64,000 bases of DNA from Halichondria panicea (GCF_963675165.1 NC_087382.1:4689963-4753962), one strand, 5' to 3'; counted from the stretch's first letter, positions 44,057-58,000 are shown. A program made the numbers and translations. The notes: generated by a model not told the origin, from the sequence alone.

Positions 44057-44876
44057 GGGGGGGGGGGTTGGTGATGCTCACTTGACGGTATGATGAACTG
44101 TGGTTCTGTGTTGCCGGCAAAGCCAAGCTTGGTATACCTGTAGAAACAAAGCAAATTGATATTAAGACGACAAAATAACATGTGTGTATGAAGCACAAGC
44201 TCAACTTAGTACAGTACATGGATACTCAAAATCCAGCAATTTTTGCACACGAAAAATAGAGTGGTTAAACTCTGTGCACATGTAGAGACTTGTGTTTCAC
44301 AGTCAGTGTATCGGAAAAGTTTGTGACGTCAGTCTACTGCACATTTTAGTTATACTACCAAAAAAACTAGATACACAAAAGTCTCCTAGTGCTGTATCAG
44401 TAGGTACTATAGCTAGCTTCATTACTTGCTATGCTATGCTATGCTATGCTATGCTATGGTGGTGAGCATCCCGTGCATTTATTAAATATCACTATCATCT
44501 TGTGGTAACTGCATGTGGTTCAGCCACTTGAGTTGCCAGTATTACAGTGGCAAACATTGCACAAGTTCTACACGGAGAGTGACCAGTCTACTTTTCTTCA
44601 TGCAAAAATGACGGCTAGCGAGTCTACAGTACATGGTGTATTTATAGTCTAAGTGTATACATATACGTACACGCAGACACTCATTATCTCTGCACTTTTG
44701 TAATTGAGCTGCATAAATGCACTAGGGAATTACAGCTTCTAGGGATGCTATGAAACACATGCATTGCTAGAACCATGTGTCAGGTACACGTTTCTTCATG
44801 TGTTTGCGTATGTTATAGGCTCTAAATCTCACCCAGTTCCACAGTCAATGACGGCAGCAGGCTGTCGCATCGACAT
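39696..44876 (-). CDS. ACTR3: Actin-related protein 3 (Arp2/3 complex), 10 exons
   Basis: Arp3 is one of the two actin-like subunits of the cytoplasmic Arp2/3 complex that nucleates branched actin filaments. I built ten exons on the minus strand: 44833-44876, 44082-44137, 43454-43528, 42733-42986, 42249-42356, 41257-41511, 40789-40944, 40471-40596, 40085-40168 and 39696-39791. All have GT-AG introns in consistent phase and total 1254 nt (417 residues plus stop), within one residue of the human length. The ATP-binding actin-fold signatures are visible: DCGTG (residues 11-15), DSGDG (168-172) and SGGSTMF (321-327). Arp3-diagnostic stretches include [39 protein letters not shown] and HNPVFGTMS at the C terminus. 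The start [15 protein letters not shown] is supported by alignment to family N termini. Very high sequence conservation makes identity secure. Confidence 0.97.
41004..41125 (-). repeat. Short tandem duplication in Arp3 intron 6
   Basis: A segment of about 40 bp (gactacattgcaaaagagaa, then ttgtagctccttacca) occurs at 41004-41043 and 41086-41125. On the transcript strand each copy contains a donor-like GGTAAGGAG. It lies between exons 6 and 7. Confidence 0.6.
42987..43056 (-). repeat. CA microsatellite abutting Arp3 exon 4 acceptor
   Basis: In transcript orientation a long CA tract runs into CACCTACAG, the acceptor of exon 4 (exon end 42986). There is almost no conventional uridine-rich polypyrimidine tract. 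Confidence 0.8.
43529..43602 (-). repeat. CA/CG-rich microsatellite forming Arp3 exon 3 acceptor
   Basis: In transcript orientation an alternating CG stretch (about 43586-43602) passes into about 27 CA units that end directly in ACAG at the exon 3 boundary (43528). The microsatellite is itself the 3' splice site. Confidence 0.8.
44030..44067 (-). repeat. C-run plus CA microsatellite near Arp3 exon 2 donor
   Basis: In transcript orientation the exon 2 donor (GTGAGC) is followed within about 15 nt by a run of C and then CA repeats. Intron 2 therefore has CA tracts at both ends. Confidence 0.75.
44324..44331. promoter_or_regulatory. Perfect CRE-like palindrome in Arp3 intron 1
   Basis: TGACGTCA, the canonical CREB/ATF site, lies in the first intron about 545 bp from the Arp3 ATG. 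A regulatory role is plausible but unproven; one 8-mer may be chance. Confidence 0.3.
44428..44458. repeat. (CTATG)n microsatellite
   Basis: About six tandem copies of a CTATG unit lie in Arp3 intron 1. Confidence 0.85.
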
Positions 44877-45345
44877 CTTGACTTTGGGGGCTAATGGAGA
44901 CTGGAAACAGATAAATAAAGCCAAGAGAACTTGTGTACAAGATGGCTGCCCTGATGATGGTATCAGTGGTTCACGTGACCTAGCCAAATAAAGTCACTGC
45001 CCATTTTCTACGTCACTAAGCGCAAGCACTTCCCATTTTCTGAGCCACTCCCAATTCCGTGACGTTCTTGGAAACAAGCCACGCCTACATCTGCTTTGCA
45101 GTTTTGAGCCCCTCCTTCTTTTATTTGCATGTGGACTATTTTGAGCTTGTGGAAGTGGAAGTGACATCATGAGAAGGTCAATCAGATAAGCTGCTAGCCG
45201 ACCTACAATTTCAGTCTTAGAATTGTCTACAAGTCTTTATAGAGCTAGCTAGAGTACAGTCATCGTTGTGCAGACTGTGATACAGATCATCACACCAAGA
45301 CCTGAAATTGCAGCTACCTCAGCTCAGCCTTTATTTCGTGAGTCT
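44877..45345. promoter_or_regulatory. Arp3 upstream region, possibly a bidirectional promoter
   Basis: The region directly upstream of the Arp3 ATG contains an E-box (tcacgtgacc near 44972) and CRE-like half sites (tacgtcac near 45009, gtgacgtt near 45060). A possible donor (tttc|gtgagt near 45339) could end a plus-strand 5'UTR exon that joins the acceptor at 51541 of the SH3 adaptor gene. The motifs are read directly; the shared promoter and the non-coding exon are inference. Confidence 0.3.
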
Positions 45346-48300
45346 TGTTAGCTAGCTAGCTCTACATCATCTTGTAAACCACAAAGTACATATGCATATG
45401 CGCATGTAGATGAAACATGCATATGTACAATGCACAATGCAGTGTTGTATACCACCAGGCTTATTAAATTTCATCCTATCACTGGTTAGCTAAAGGTTGT
45501 GATATGTCATTTAATATCTACTGAGCATATCTTAATTAGGCGCATAAGGTTGTGCAAAGCTTTTGCACTCGAGTGTAAATTGTATAAGTTGTATGCCACC
45601 TTTGTTGATGGAATGTAACTTCATTTACATCTTCTGAAGTGCACATGTATGTGTGTTTCTGAAGTGCACATGTATGTGTGTTTCTCACTGCTCTGCACTG
45701 TTAGGCCGTCATGTCTCAAATATCACTGTGTAGCGTTAGCGATTGTGCTCTGGTGTGCAGTCAGTTCGGCATCTTTAGCTGTATCACTGCTGAATTTGAA
45801 TTATTGGTCTATTGGTTATTGGTCTACGTCTAAAGTTGCATTGATAGATAGTGATATGTTCATTGTACACATGTAATGTAGATGAGCTGATTATTGACTA
45901 GCTCTAATCAGTTATTGTCTCAAGAACTGCCATTCTCGTGAAACATTCTTACACTCCACACTATGCAAAATACAAGATAGTGAGAACTTGCAGTAGTGAA
46001 TGTGGGCCTGAGAATCCATTGTCTAGGTAACACTGGCTGTGAATATTGTGTTGACTGTGCTCCCACAAAAGGCTTGCTTAGCGCCTGCACTGCCTGCATG
46101 TGTGTTTAGGGTCTGGAAAAGTTGGGAGCATCTTGACAACAGTTGTGTATTTGATAGCTTATGTATTTGTGTTCCGACCATTATATTTATGTAAAGGTCA
46201 ATATGTGTGTGTGGTTAGGTATGGTCAACAGGTTGCATTGTAATTGTCTGAGGACTATCAATAAAGTTATACTTTGTAAACCATATATTTTATTTACTGT
46301 TGCTAAAAGCTTTGAAATATGATACTGGTTTTTAAATTGGCACAGAGAGGTCCCTATGTAAATTTTTGTTCGTTGTGTATGCAACGACGATAATCTTTAA
46401 ATTTAATTTTAGGCTGGCTGGCGTAGAAAGATGGTTGATCTTTTTGGGTGGCTAGCTGGTTTTGCAATGTGATGCACCTGCAGTATTTCCTGTGCCTCCA
46501 CCTCACAGCTGTTGGAGCACATGTCCGGGCTTCAGTGTACATATCAACTATTCAACAGCCTTTGAAGTTGAATTAGAGCCTTTAGTCTTTGAGTATAACA
46601 GAGCTGTGTCTTGTGAGGTGTACCTCCATTATTATAATACTACCCTGCATAAGCCTAGCTGTGCACTGTGTACCTCCATTACTCTGTTTCACTAACATAA
46701 ATTACGCCCCCGTCATCTTAAAAGGTACTAAGTTAACAAACTACACTCTACAAAGCCATTGCAATTTGGACCCTCTCAGAAATTGGCATCTATTCAAAAA
46801 GCTCACTCTTTGGACTATAATTATTTAAATATCCCTAAGAGTGCTCTCTCGTAGATAGTGTAGCGTTGTTTCTAAGGAGACCAAAGCCGCATTACTTAAA
46901 TTCAAGCAACTATGCTCCAAAAATTGCACATTCATGCCTGAGATAGAATTTCCTTTTTTCTGTCGAGCAATTTTCAAACGGGGCTGGGTAGGCAGTTGGT
47001 ATGTCGTTGTTATCATACCGACAAACCCACTGAGTCAGTGAGTGGGGTGTCAAATGACTTTGATCTCTGACAGTTATTGTAATGCTTTATTTTTTCTTCT
47101 TTGAGCTAGGCCTCTCAATTATGCTCCAACCTTCCGTCACACGGTCTCTAATTAAACAGTTAGTCTCTCGGAAAGGATAATATTTCATTGAATAAAAAAG
47201 ACGTTTTGGGCCAGTAGTTCATTTTCTCTTGTAGCGCTAAAATTCCATTTGTGCAGCTCTGTTCAGGCATTCACCTGAAAGTCATAATAAACATAATTGA
47301 CTTGTACATATGCTTGTGTGTGTATACAGTACATGCATATGTAGTTGATACTACAATATAATTGTGTGAAATCCATTAGTAGAATAAGAAAGGCACTGAA
47401 GAATGTGGCGTAATGGGCTGAAGTTACATGAATCGTGTGCAATATATTAGTCACGTCTTATACACTGTGTAGGTAGCCAGTGTTATTGACCGTATGGTTA
47501 AATGTCATTGTCATACTGACTGGACACATGCATGGTCATTCTAATTAAACGTCTGGTGAGTGACCGATGGCAGTGAGTAATTTCTAACACTGGGTAACTT
47601 GTCCCCACAAGTAGATTCTATATTGCTACCTTAATTGTTAAATGACCTGATTAAACTTTAACGTTTGTGGGTGGCATATTGACCCATCAATTTCCTCGAG
47701 GTTGATTGAGCAATGATGAGTTAGTCCTCTTAGATCTGTTGTCACTAGTTGTCTCAGCCATTAATTATCTCGCCGTGTTTTGCAAGTATGTTTTATGCAA
47801 GATTGAATTGTGTTGACCATGATTCACGGAAAAGTATATCTGATTCGTACGCAAGGGTGACCATCTCCGTGGTGATTGTGTGTGGCCGGCTATAGGAACG
47901 CTATCCCATAATGTACTTTTGAATAATTAATGAGCTATAGTGCTTGAACTATAATGGTTTTACAACACCTGAGCTTTAGGTGTTGTGTTTGTGTTTGCAT
48001 TTGTACACACACCAACTGAAATTCTTCCCACTTGGCTGTACTTTTGTAGCATTTTTATGGGCTTATAGTAATAAGGTTACTGATTGCTCCTGCCATGCAT
48101 CCTTATCCAGGCCAGAGTGCATACATCCTTTATACTCTAGTAATCAGTCATTCAGTGGTGTAGTTGATGGGGTTATTACCAGTGCCTTTGTAGTGAAGGT
48201 AGAAGGAAGGAAAGAGGTCCTCCTTTGATGCTAGTGCTGGTGGATATTGCAACAGTGTAGAATGTGAATGGTGTCAGGAGAGTCCGATGGTTGCTACGGA

Positions 48301-51300
48301 TATTATCTGATCGGTCGTCTAGATTATTCGTTGTTCTAGCTAAGGACGTTCATAAAACACTTACGATTGATTGAGCAAACTAGTGGAAAGAGGTCCTCCT
48401 CTGATGCTAGTGCTGGTGGATATTGCAACAGTGTAGAATGTGAATGGTGTCAGGAGAGTCCGATGGTTGCTACGGATATTATCTGATCGGTCGTCTAGAT
48501 TATTCGTTGTTCTAGCTAAGGACGTTCATAAAACACTTACGATTGATTGAGGAAACTAGTGGTGATAATTATCATAACTATATAGCTATTGTTTTTGTGT
48601 GTCCTTCTTATTCTGGGAATTGATGTAAAATGCTTTTAGTTCTCTCCTATGATAATGTTGTTGGAGCCTCTGGAATGCCTCCCACCAGTAAAGAACTCTG
48701 TGATGTGACCGACCGTGTTTTTATACTTGAGTGCTGTTGTTTTAATAAATCTGGTCCCAACGACGCTTGTACACAACACACCGACAATTCAACAAATGAA
48801 ATCGATACGTATATATATAACTTGCTTAGATATATATAACCAAGAGCTTATAAAGAGAAGTGAAAATCAAAGTTGATGTACGCAACGTATTATTATATTC
48901 ATGCTCTCTCTCTCTAAACAAAAGCCTTGTGTTCTCTTCAGCACTTATTTTATATACAGTGCGCGCTATAGCTTTGTGTACAATTGATAGCTGATTAGTT
49001 CTAGATATTTGGTTGCATACCAGCTAGGAAATTTAAAATTGTATGCAATATTGATAGCTACATGTACAGTGCGTTTCTGTTATGACTCTGTGTCCTCTTT
49101 GCAATGTGAATGCACTGGTGTGGGTATCTTATGTTGATACTGAACTCAACCGATTTTAATGGAGGGAAAATATTGTGAAAGTGGACATGCAGTCATTTGT
49201 ATTTCCACTATCAATGTTGTTCTGGGAAGCAGTATCTTCCCAGGAGAATGCTCTTTGTGTTATGGATGTTTTGACTCCTTATTCTGTATGAACTTCCTCC
49301 TTGAGGTTTATATCGTAACCTCAGTTTTAGTTTAGTGGTCACCATTCTGCAGGAAATGGTGAAAAGTATATTAGTCCATGTGTGTTGCAACATCGTACAC
49401 TTTCATTGTATATACTGCAAGCAGTTGTTTTCATAATTATTGTACGTACATCGTAAAATTGTTCTGTACAAGTATACAGATTTTTTTACTGTCCATATAT
49501 ACACGAGTTGTGATGGAGAGGTTAGCTAAGTGTTTGTGTATAGTGAGGGCACAGCATGTCTGGTTCCCATGCAACGCTCACACCTGGCACTGTCTCAATG
49601 CTATCACTTTCAGCCACTTGCAAAGCTAGTTGTTGTTGTGCACATGCACGTGCTCCATTGCAGCTCACCCTTGTTTTCAGCTATGTTAATCTCTGTGGGC
49701 ATGTGGTGCCAATATAGTTGGAGCTGCCTACAAAAACTTTGTGGCATATATGACAACTTTGTGGCTTATGTCTGTTGGTATGTTGTGTACAGATGCCTCT
49801 GGTCTCTACAAGACTGTGTACACTTTGGTAACCATGGTTTGTGGTAGAGGAATGTGGGAAGAATGCAGATTTCCCCCCATGTTCACTAGTAGCTAGGTCT
49901 GTTGGCCTGTGAGAAAGAAAGCTTACAGTAAAGAAGCACTGTTAGCAGTGTCTGTCAAGAGGCAGTACTAAATATAAATGTACTTGTGATGGCTTTAACT
50001 TACTGTACTTACTTTTTGTGGCCATACTTTATTTTTGAAGATTTTTTTTATAGGATGTATACAAACATGTGGGTTGGTATGATCAGTATTACTACTTTTT
50101 GTATAATTTAATTTTCTTAATTAATTGTATGCTGGCTTACAATACAAACTTTACAAGCTATTATAATTGAATGACAAATGGTATAAATTCATCAAACCTC
50201 AATGCTGCCAGTTTAAAATCGCCAGCTGCAAACTTGGCCCAGACCCAGGGCCACCGGCATGTGATTGCATGTTTGTATCCCATGGTAGTTCCCCAGAGGA
50301 AGTCCCACATGCATGCACTAAATCACTACATGTTTGGGCTCATTTCTGGTCACACGTGACAACATGCACAGGGCCCTGTACACTGCACTTGTAGTGATTC
50401 TTACATGCAATGTCAGACCTCCTCTGGTTCTTCCCCGTACCTTTTAGTTGGTTTTAGTTCTAATGAATCAGTGCGAGTGCTTTGCTTGTGGTGATGAGGC
50501 CCTTTGATATTGAGAGATGTGGAGTAATATGTGGTGTGCCCAGAGGTAAACAGCTACTTGGCAACAACATGACTTGTGTATATTGCCTTCTCCTGAAATT
50601 ATGCTTTGGTCTCTTGACCCCAGTTAACGAAGCACTCTAAGCGCATGTAGTGGGTGGAAATGGAAAAGAGATCATTTCCGTCCCCTATTTGTTAATTGAG
50701 ACAACACCGTAACTATCCTACAATGCATGTTTTGATGTTATGGTGTTTCAGTTTGTATAAAAACCGAATGTGTGCATGTTGTAGACACACACCTAAAATA
50801 ATCCCTTGTCTTAATTCAACGCCCACTCACTAATTTAGACCGGTCATTCAGTTGATAATAGTTCTATTGAGATCATTATAAGTACACACTATGATTTTAG
50901 AAGCCCGGTGGTTGAAATCTCAAATTATTTCATTGCTAATTAACGTATGTCAATTTTGTGTTATGGTTTCCCTCGTCAATAGCTCTCCTATACTTAGTGT
51001 GTTGACCACACCTGTTGATGTTCGTGTATGCAGCTGTCTTAACTGTGCATATTTTGCATGTTTTTGTGTCTACATTATTGTTTGTCTCGGAGGATAGTGT
51101 TGTCTATCAACTGTTGATTCTCTGCTGACCTGTTCGCATTTAGTTTATAATGATCTCAATCAGCATGCATATGCAGTGACATCATGTCCCTAGTGTATTG
51201 CAGGCTGCCTTTGAACAAGCCTTGACAAATTTATAACTGTTTGGCAAGACCATTCAAGATTGCGTATTCATTGATAGATAACTATATTCATACGACGTAA

Positions 51301-51541
51301 AACGGATAGATTTTCGCGGCTGGTGTATTTCAATGCTTATATTCACACTGTGTGTTGTCTAGAGACACTTAGTTGAGAATTTTGATGCACTATAGCTAAT
51401 AGCCTTTTTGTTTGTTAGCTCTATTATGATATCTCTAAGCACATGCATGCATGCTTTACATTTATGTTATAGCAATAAGTTAATGTACATAATTATAATT
51501 ATGTGTATCTATTCTCAATTATGTTTTTCTTTGCATTGCAG
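45346..51541 (+). other. Non-coding region, likely long 5' intron of the SH3 adaptor gene
   Basis: No coding gene is seen. It contains a roughly 28-bp direct duplication at about 45631-45686 (ctgaagtgcacatgtatgtg) and a 176-bp tandem duplication at 48210-48561. Short ORFs here have no protein-like character. Its end is a good acceptor (cttttctttgcattgcag-type tract, AG at 51540-51541). Confidence 0.4.
48210..48561. repeat. 176-bp tandem duplication
   Basis: 48210-48385 and 48386-48561 differ at only a few positions (for example ccttt versus cctct, gagc versus gagg). It is non-coding. Confidence 0.85.
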
Positions 51542-51583
51542 TATAGTTTATAACCTCAAGTCAGTGAGAAACCATATTCAAAG

Positions 51584-54500
51584 ATGTCATTCTTCTGTGC
51601 TGGCTCAACCTCGCAAAATGTGAAGAAGAAAATGAAAGGAGGTAAGTAAACACTGCAATTAATACTGTCATGTTGTGTGAAAGGCCGTGTTGCTTTAACA
51701 AGTGGTTTGATTCTGTGCTGTGCTATATATAGCTAGCTTGTACTATCTTTGCTCTGGTAATTAATGGCCGTCTTGTTTTGTACATACATAAGCAAAATTT
51801 TGGCTACTTGTTATAATTATTTTGACGGACCCCCTCATTTGAAGAGGGAGCCTAAACACATAATGTTATCATGTTTCTATAAAAAACATTTTGTGTCAAT
51901 TTGTTCGTGTTTACTTGCCACTATAGCCGTGTGTACCACATTTGGTGATGTACTTAGCCACTCAAGGGGAATTTCTGGCTTGGTATTGACCAAACATCCT
52001 GATATATTGGACGCCCTAATTCCGAGCATGTTTAGTGCCCATTCATGCGAACAGAGCACACTTCCATAAACTGCAAAGTAGCGTGGTTGAAGTTGTTGTG
52101 TGTACAGTGCCCTCCTATATATAGTTAAAGCTTATTTTTCAGTTTAAGCTTGATAATCGTATAATCAGTGCAGTGATCTATAATCATGCCTGTCCATATA
52201 GTATGTAATTATAGTGGTCACCCTCCTAGACAGTGGCACACATGCTATTAATAGAGACTTTGGGGCCATTAATGTGGCTGAAAGTGGTCACCCTCATAGA
52301 CAGTGGCACACATGCTATGGAGACTTTGGGGCCCATTAATGTGGCTGAAAGTGTCACCCTCATAGACAGTGGCACACATGCTATTAATAGAGACTTTGGG
52401 CCCATTAACACGTGGCTGAAAGTGGTCACCCTCATAGACAGTGGCACACATGCTATGGAGACTTTGGGGCCCATTAATGTGGCTGTGTTGTAGTGCTAAT
52501 GAAAGGTGACCACACTAGACAGGTGTTGTGTGGAGTTAAACCAGGCCATGTTTAATGAATAGTTGAGCTCTTTTTAACTATTGTACCAATGAATACAATT
52601 AGTGCTAACTTGCATGTGGTTCCCATGTTAGACAACTCACAAGCCTGCATGTGACTGTAGTCCTCAAAGCAAAGTTAAAAATGCAGTTTTGATATCATGT
52701 CTATTTCACATCACGTCTTTGTATGGTCATTGTATGGGCAAATAGTGCAAAGACCAAATGTTTAGTCTCACATGTCCTACCCACCTGTACAGCTGTTCCA
52801 TGTAAGTGCCCGTTGCATAGTAACAGCCGATAATTACTCTGTTAAGGATGAATGTGCATGCAGGTAAGAGTCATTAGACGATACGTTTAACCAGGAGTAC
52901 ACGCAGGGTTCAGGGTTCATGCAATCCTGGTTTAGCTAATATAACACTTTGATCGGGGCTGCATGTACCTGTAGCTGTAGCTATCAATAAAGTATCTTTT
53001 TATGCCTCGAGGCGTAGCCGCACGAGGAATACGGTAAAGCTGACTGTCTGTGTGTGTGTGTCTGTTCCAGCTGTAACTGCTCATTTTGAAAGCAATTAGA
53101 CGATTTGGAGTACGTACACCCATGGGATATGTACAGCTGTGCATGTGCGTGCATCCTACACATGTATACTAAGCCTCTCAGTACAGCTAGACTAGGACAG
53201 GTGGTTGTTTGTTTTGATCAAATGCGACAATTGCAGATTATAGAGTTGGCATAAGAGAACACCGCAGCCTGCCATGTTTATGTTATAGCTCTCAAGTGTG
53301 GCGGATAAACACGTGGAAGATGGGATAGTTTTGTTTGATTCAAGCTAGACAGTGTTCCTGCGATTGTCTGGGCTAGTGGGATTGTCTGGCCTATTGGTGT
53401 TTCGTGTCAGAGGTAGCTAGCACATAGTATCTCAGGCACTGGTTAGGAGAACGAACGGTTCCTCTTGCCTGCAAGTATAGTGAAACTCTATTGAAGCCTT
53501 ACCTATACTGAGAATGAGCTGTTGCATTTGACTAATACATTGCAGCTGTTGTTATTATGCTGTGCTGTTTTGTATGTACTAGCTCTGCATTAAAAGTAAA
53601 ATTCTATTTTTTTTTGCAATTTGTGAGCAATTTGTCTAGCCATTCAGTGTTTTAGTGTAGTCCATATGCAGCTGTAGGTGGCACCTCTTATTGTTGCCTG
53701 AAAGGCAGACTTTTAATTACCAATCTCATTGTAGGTCCAAAAGTGGGCTGATTGTCTAACTAGTGTTAGAGTGAAGAGTTAATAAAAGAAGACTGAGTCT
53801 GCCAATTATCCATTGTATGCTGTGTTAGTGTTAGTTGGGCCCATATGGTAGAGGGTGGATTTGGAATATCAGTGGTGGCTTTATCAACTGTTGTGGCCGG
53901 AGGTGTTGTCTGAACTGGGTGTGTGGGATGAACCTGCAGTGCCAGAAATTGCTCTTTATTTTGTCTTTATATCGATTGTTGTGTACTGGTAATTCAGCCT
54001 CAACTTGAGCTAGTTTTGGATGACCGAATTTTAGAAATTTAAGCAGTGAAATTAGAGCCTTAATTCGAAAGCAGCATTTAATGGAAATGAATAATGCTTA
54101 TAATGGATGTTATTGTCTCTGGTGTTGCCATGGTACATTACCTGTTCACTAGACCGTGAGACTGATGTCCTAGCTGCGTGTGTGTATAGTGATGCCACAT
54201 TCCACTGAATTTTTTAACTATAATGTTGCTAAGACCTATACTGTTTGTTGATGAGTATACTTTATACTGACGGGCTTGTTACATACGATACTTATAGGGT
54301 TAATCACTTGTACGCTTATTGCATGCATGGCTTACGTCACGTTACATGTACACCGAAAAAGACCAAGTTTTGAATTAATGCATAGCGTACAACACTGTAC
54401 AAAGTGATTGCGTTTCTAACTATTATGAAGTGAATGTAAAGCATTTATTGTATGCGCACGCTTTCTCCTTTGCGAGTCTTTTATTTTCGATCAATGCAAA

Positions 54501-54989
54501 AACTCGCAATCAAACTGTATAATAGTGTATAAAGTCTCTGGGCCTCTGTTTACTATTTAATGATCTAGGTGCAAATGTGCAACTAGTCCGTTGTATAGGG
54601 CACACCCGAGTTGTGTTTGCATGCAGTCCAATCATTTTAGCAGGTGCTTATTTCAAAGGCGCTTCTAACAATAGATTGCCTCAGCTGCTTCACCAAGATG
54701 GTAGTATAATTTCTCACGGTTATCAAAGCCAAAGTTTGATTGCAGACGTTGTTATCTTTGGCAGTGCATTGAGCACGAGTGTTTCGTTCTGTTAGACTGA
54801 ATTAAGGAATTAATTGTTTTAGGGCCGTCTTAATTATTCATGCACCTTTTCAGGCAAAGGTTTGGCAATAGTTATGATCTATAGTAATTTTCATGGCATA
54901 GGACCTCTAAAATCGTAGTTTGTAGTGCACTTATCCACCTTTGTCGAATACCGATTGCTGTTGCTGTTGCTGGCTGTAATGTACGCGTA

Positions 54990-55044
<55 letters not shown>

Positions 55045-58000
55045 GATGATAAGAATGTGGTGTGTTGATTGTGCAACATGTGTGGATGTAAAATGATAAT
55101 GTGTGACTAGTGACGGCAACAGCCCAGAGGGAATACACAGCCTCATTGATGCATATCACTGTTATCTATGATGTCATATATATATCACTGACTTCATTGC
55201 CTTAATTGATCAATTATCATTTTTCCGTTAAAAATGAGTTCACCGTGATGTACAATATCCAGCTACAACAATAACACGTGGAGAACACATAATAAAAGCA
55301 ATAAGTACGGTACACTATGCAGATGGATAAAGCAGCTTTAGTTCATGCAACTTAGCTAAGTTTGTTATGCGTTAATTGCAAATACATTTTTATTTTTAAG
55401 AGCCAAAAATCTGTTTGAAAATAGCCAATAATTCAATGAATAAAGTGGTGACATGTGAAGCTTTTAGCCAGCCCTTGTTTTGTCACGCTCCACTGGTCAG
55501 TGTCTGGTGTCTCAGATGTGTGGTGAGATAAGACAACAGTGGACTGATAATGGTTTGTGTAGGGCACATGTTTGTGTAGATGAATGAGGAGATAGCTAAT
55601 GATGGAATGGGAATGGGACATGGAAGTATTAGAATGAGTTTTGTCTATACACTCTTGTAATTTGAGCTGTTTGTGGTAATGTGATTCAATCCTTTGAAGC
55701 TGTAGTCTAAGCATTATTCATTGACATAGACAAAGTGTGGTCAACATATACAATAGCAACTTGTATATGAGATGCCCTTTACCAGGACAATTGCCCAGCT
55801 TATGTATCCTGTATTTTTGGCTCTGTGCCACTTGGGGTGTATGATTTCCCCCTGACCACCACAACCCTCTCACATGACCTGTAGTGTCTGAGATACCTTG
55901 ACCACATGAGCAGCTCGTATTTCTCAACCCATACACATTCCCAGGCCACCTGCACTCTCTGTGTCTCTGTGTCTGTGTTGTTCATTAGGTTGTCTAGGTT
56001 GCTCATATGAGTCAGCTTCAGGACATTTACTGGTATATACATGTGCAGTAGATTTACAGCTCCAGTAAAAGTTAAAAAAATATCTGTTCAGTAATAGTCT
56101 GCTTTTTGCATTCAAATGTTCAATGCGCTTGATCTACCTACTGGGTATGTTTTTCTGCATACACGTTTATTGTGACCATGCATGCGCCCTGTAAGCAGGT
56201 CACCCTCGATCTATAATACAGCCAGCTAAGTTAGTGGGCCCTAGCTCTTATTACAGCCACTGTTGATCGCTACCCAAGGTTGCATGACTAGTTTTTACTG
56301 TTGTATGGATTCACAATTCCAGATAGTCCTTCCTCTTTCTACCTTAGCTGTGTTTCCTTGAAAGATGTAATGACGTACATGTAGCTAAGTGTTAATTATT
56401 CTGACTAGCCTAGCCCTAGGGCCAAGCCTTGATATGCGAGCTGTCTGAAACCTGTAATATCTCACATCCTGCATGCAATTAAAGTGCCCCGAGGCTACAT
56501 GTATGATTATAGCCAATCGTTATAGGATGGTCTTCATAATGAACAAATTTGGCTTTTGTTCAAATTTAGACTTGTACTACACTTTGTTTTTTGTTAATCC
56601 TATAGGCGTCAGTTATATCTACTCTGGTTCTAATTGATGCAGTATGTCATTACAGTACATTGTAAACGATATACTATCGAGCACACGCCCACCTATTAGC
56701 TGGGAATCGTCTTGTACAAACCATGTAGGCCACTTGTAGGGTCTCACTGTGTGTGTGTCAGTGTGTGTGCGTGCATATCGAATTAAGGGAAGCCCTACTA
56801 CTGGGCTCGTATAAAAACACATGCACTTTGTTAAGCGTTTACATTCTTGTCAGTGACTTTAGTCAAGGAAGCTATTCACCTAGTTGGCTAGCTATAGCAT
56901 ATTAGTGCTGTAAAGATGTTTTCACATTTACCGGAGGCTTGGCTTAGTTTCAGAGGTGAGATCCCGTACTTGATATAATGGTGACTGTGTGTGTTGTTGA
57001 TTGTGATAGTTGCATGCTTAGCTATACTGCCTGCGTTGCATAATCACGCCCGGTGAACAAAGGCTGGAGGCCAGCCATGCATATGTATTGTTCTATAAGC
57101 TATAGACACTTTTCAAGTGATTCTAAACATGGTTCTGCCACATGGAGGAGTTGGTGTACATGAATAGGAATATGCATGGCTACTGTGATATACATGTATG
57201 CTTGTGATGGTTGTTCAGTGTCGCGTATAATATACACTGTACATGTATATGTAGGTACCGTTGTGATGCCCTTCTGGTTTGCGTAGGTGTACTGTATTGT
57301 ACACGACTGTATAGTTGTGGTCGTGTAGGCAACAATCTAGTGTTGCTATCACTGTCCTCACACGCCACAGTTATATGTAGCTCGTATACATGTACAGTGA
57401 AGTGGTGACTAGCTTTGAGAGCTCATAACTCTAGTATACAAGGTCCAATTTCAGTGGTTTAAAGATGAAGTTGAAACTGAAAGTGAGCTCTTTCCCCCTA
57501 GCTAATATGATTAGCCCTGTATTATTGATACTGCCTCAAAGTTGCGTACATAACACCAATAATTATAAGCGCCTTGTAAACAGCGTACTTATTCCGGGTT
57601 GTGTACATAACCGCCAGCTGTGTGTACAAGGCTTAGACAATGACTTAATGTATGTATACAGTAGAGATTGCATTGATAACAATCGCTAATCACCCTTTGT
57701 GAAGGTCAGAGTGCATGCATGTCATCATGTGATATATGTAAGGCTACAGTTTAGTATATAAATGCTTCGTTAAACAAATACGTGTAGGTGTAGACTAAGC
57801 TAACTGATATGCTGTAGGAATGGTGGTTTCATTTAACTATAGCTTCATTGTGTATAGGATTATGTAGTTGAAGCTTATTGAGACTATATATAGAGTCAGT
57901 GCTATCAAGGGCTTATGAAGAGAAGTTTAAAGTTATAAACTCTTGCTGATGTCTTTTTACTCTGGTATCAAGTCTTCCTTCAAGAGAGGTATGACAATTG

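Larger units (their letters stand above)
51642..56809 (+). other. Long intron region of the SH3 adaptor gene
   Basis: This is intronic for isoform a. It holds the 52.2-kb minisatellite, a dispersed repeat near 53000-53045 and a long GT microsatellite at 54992-55045. No other gene is recognised; frames over the microsatellite are His/Thr artefacts. Confidence 0.5.
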
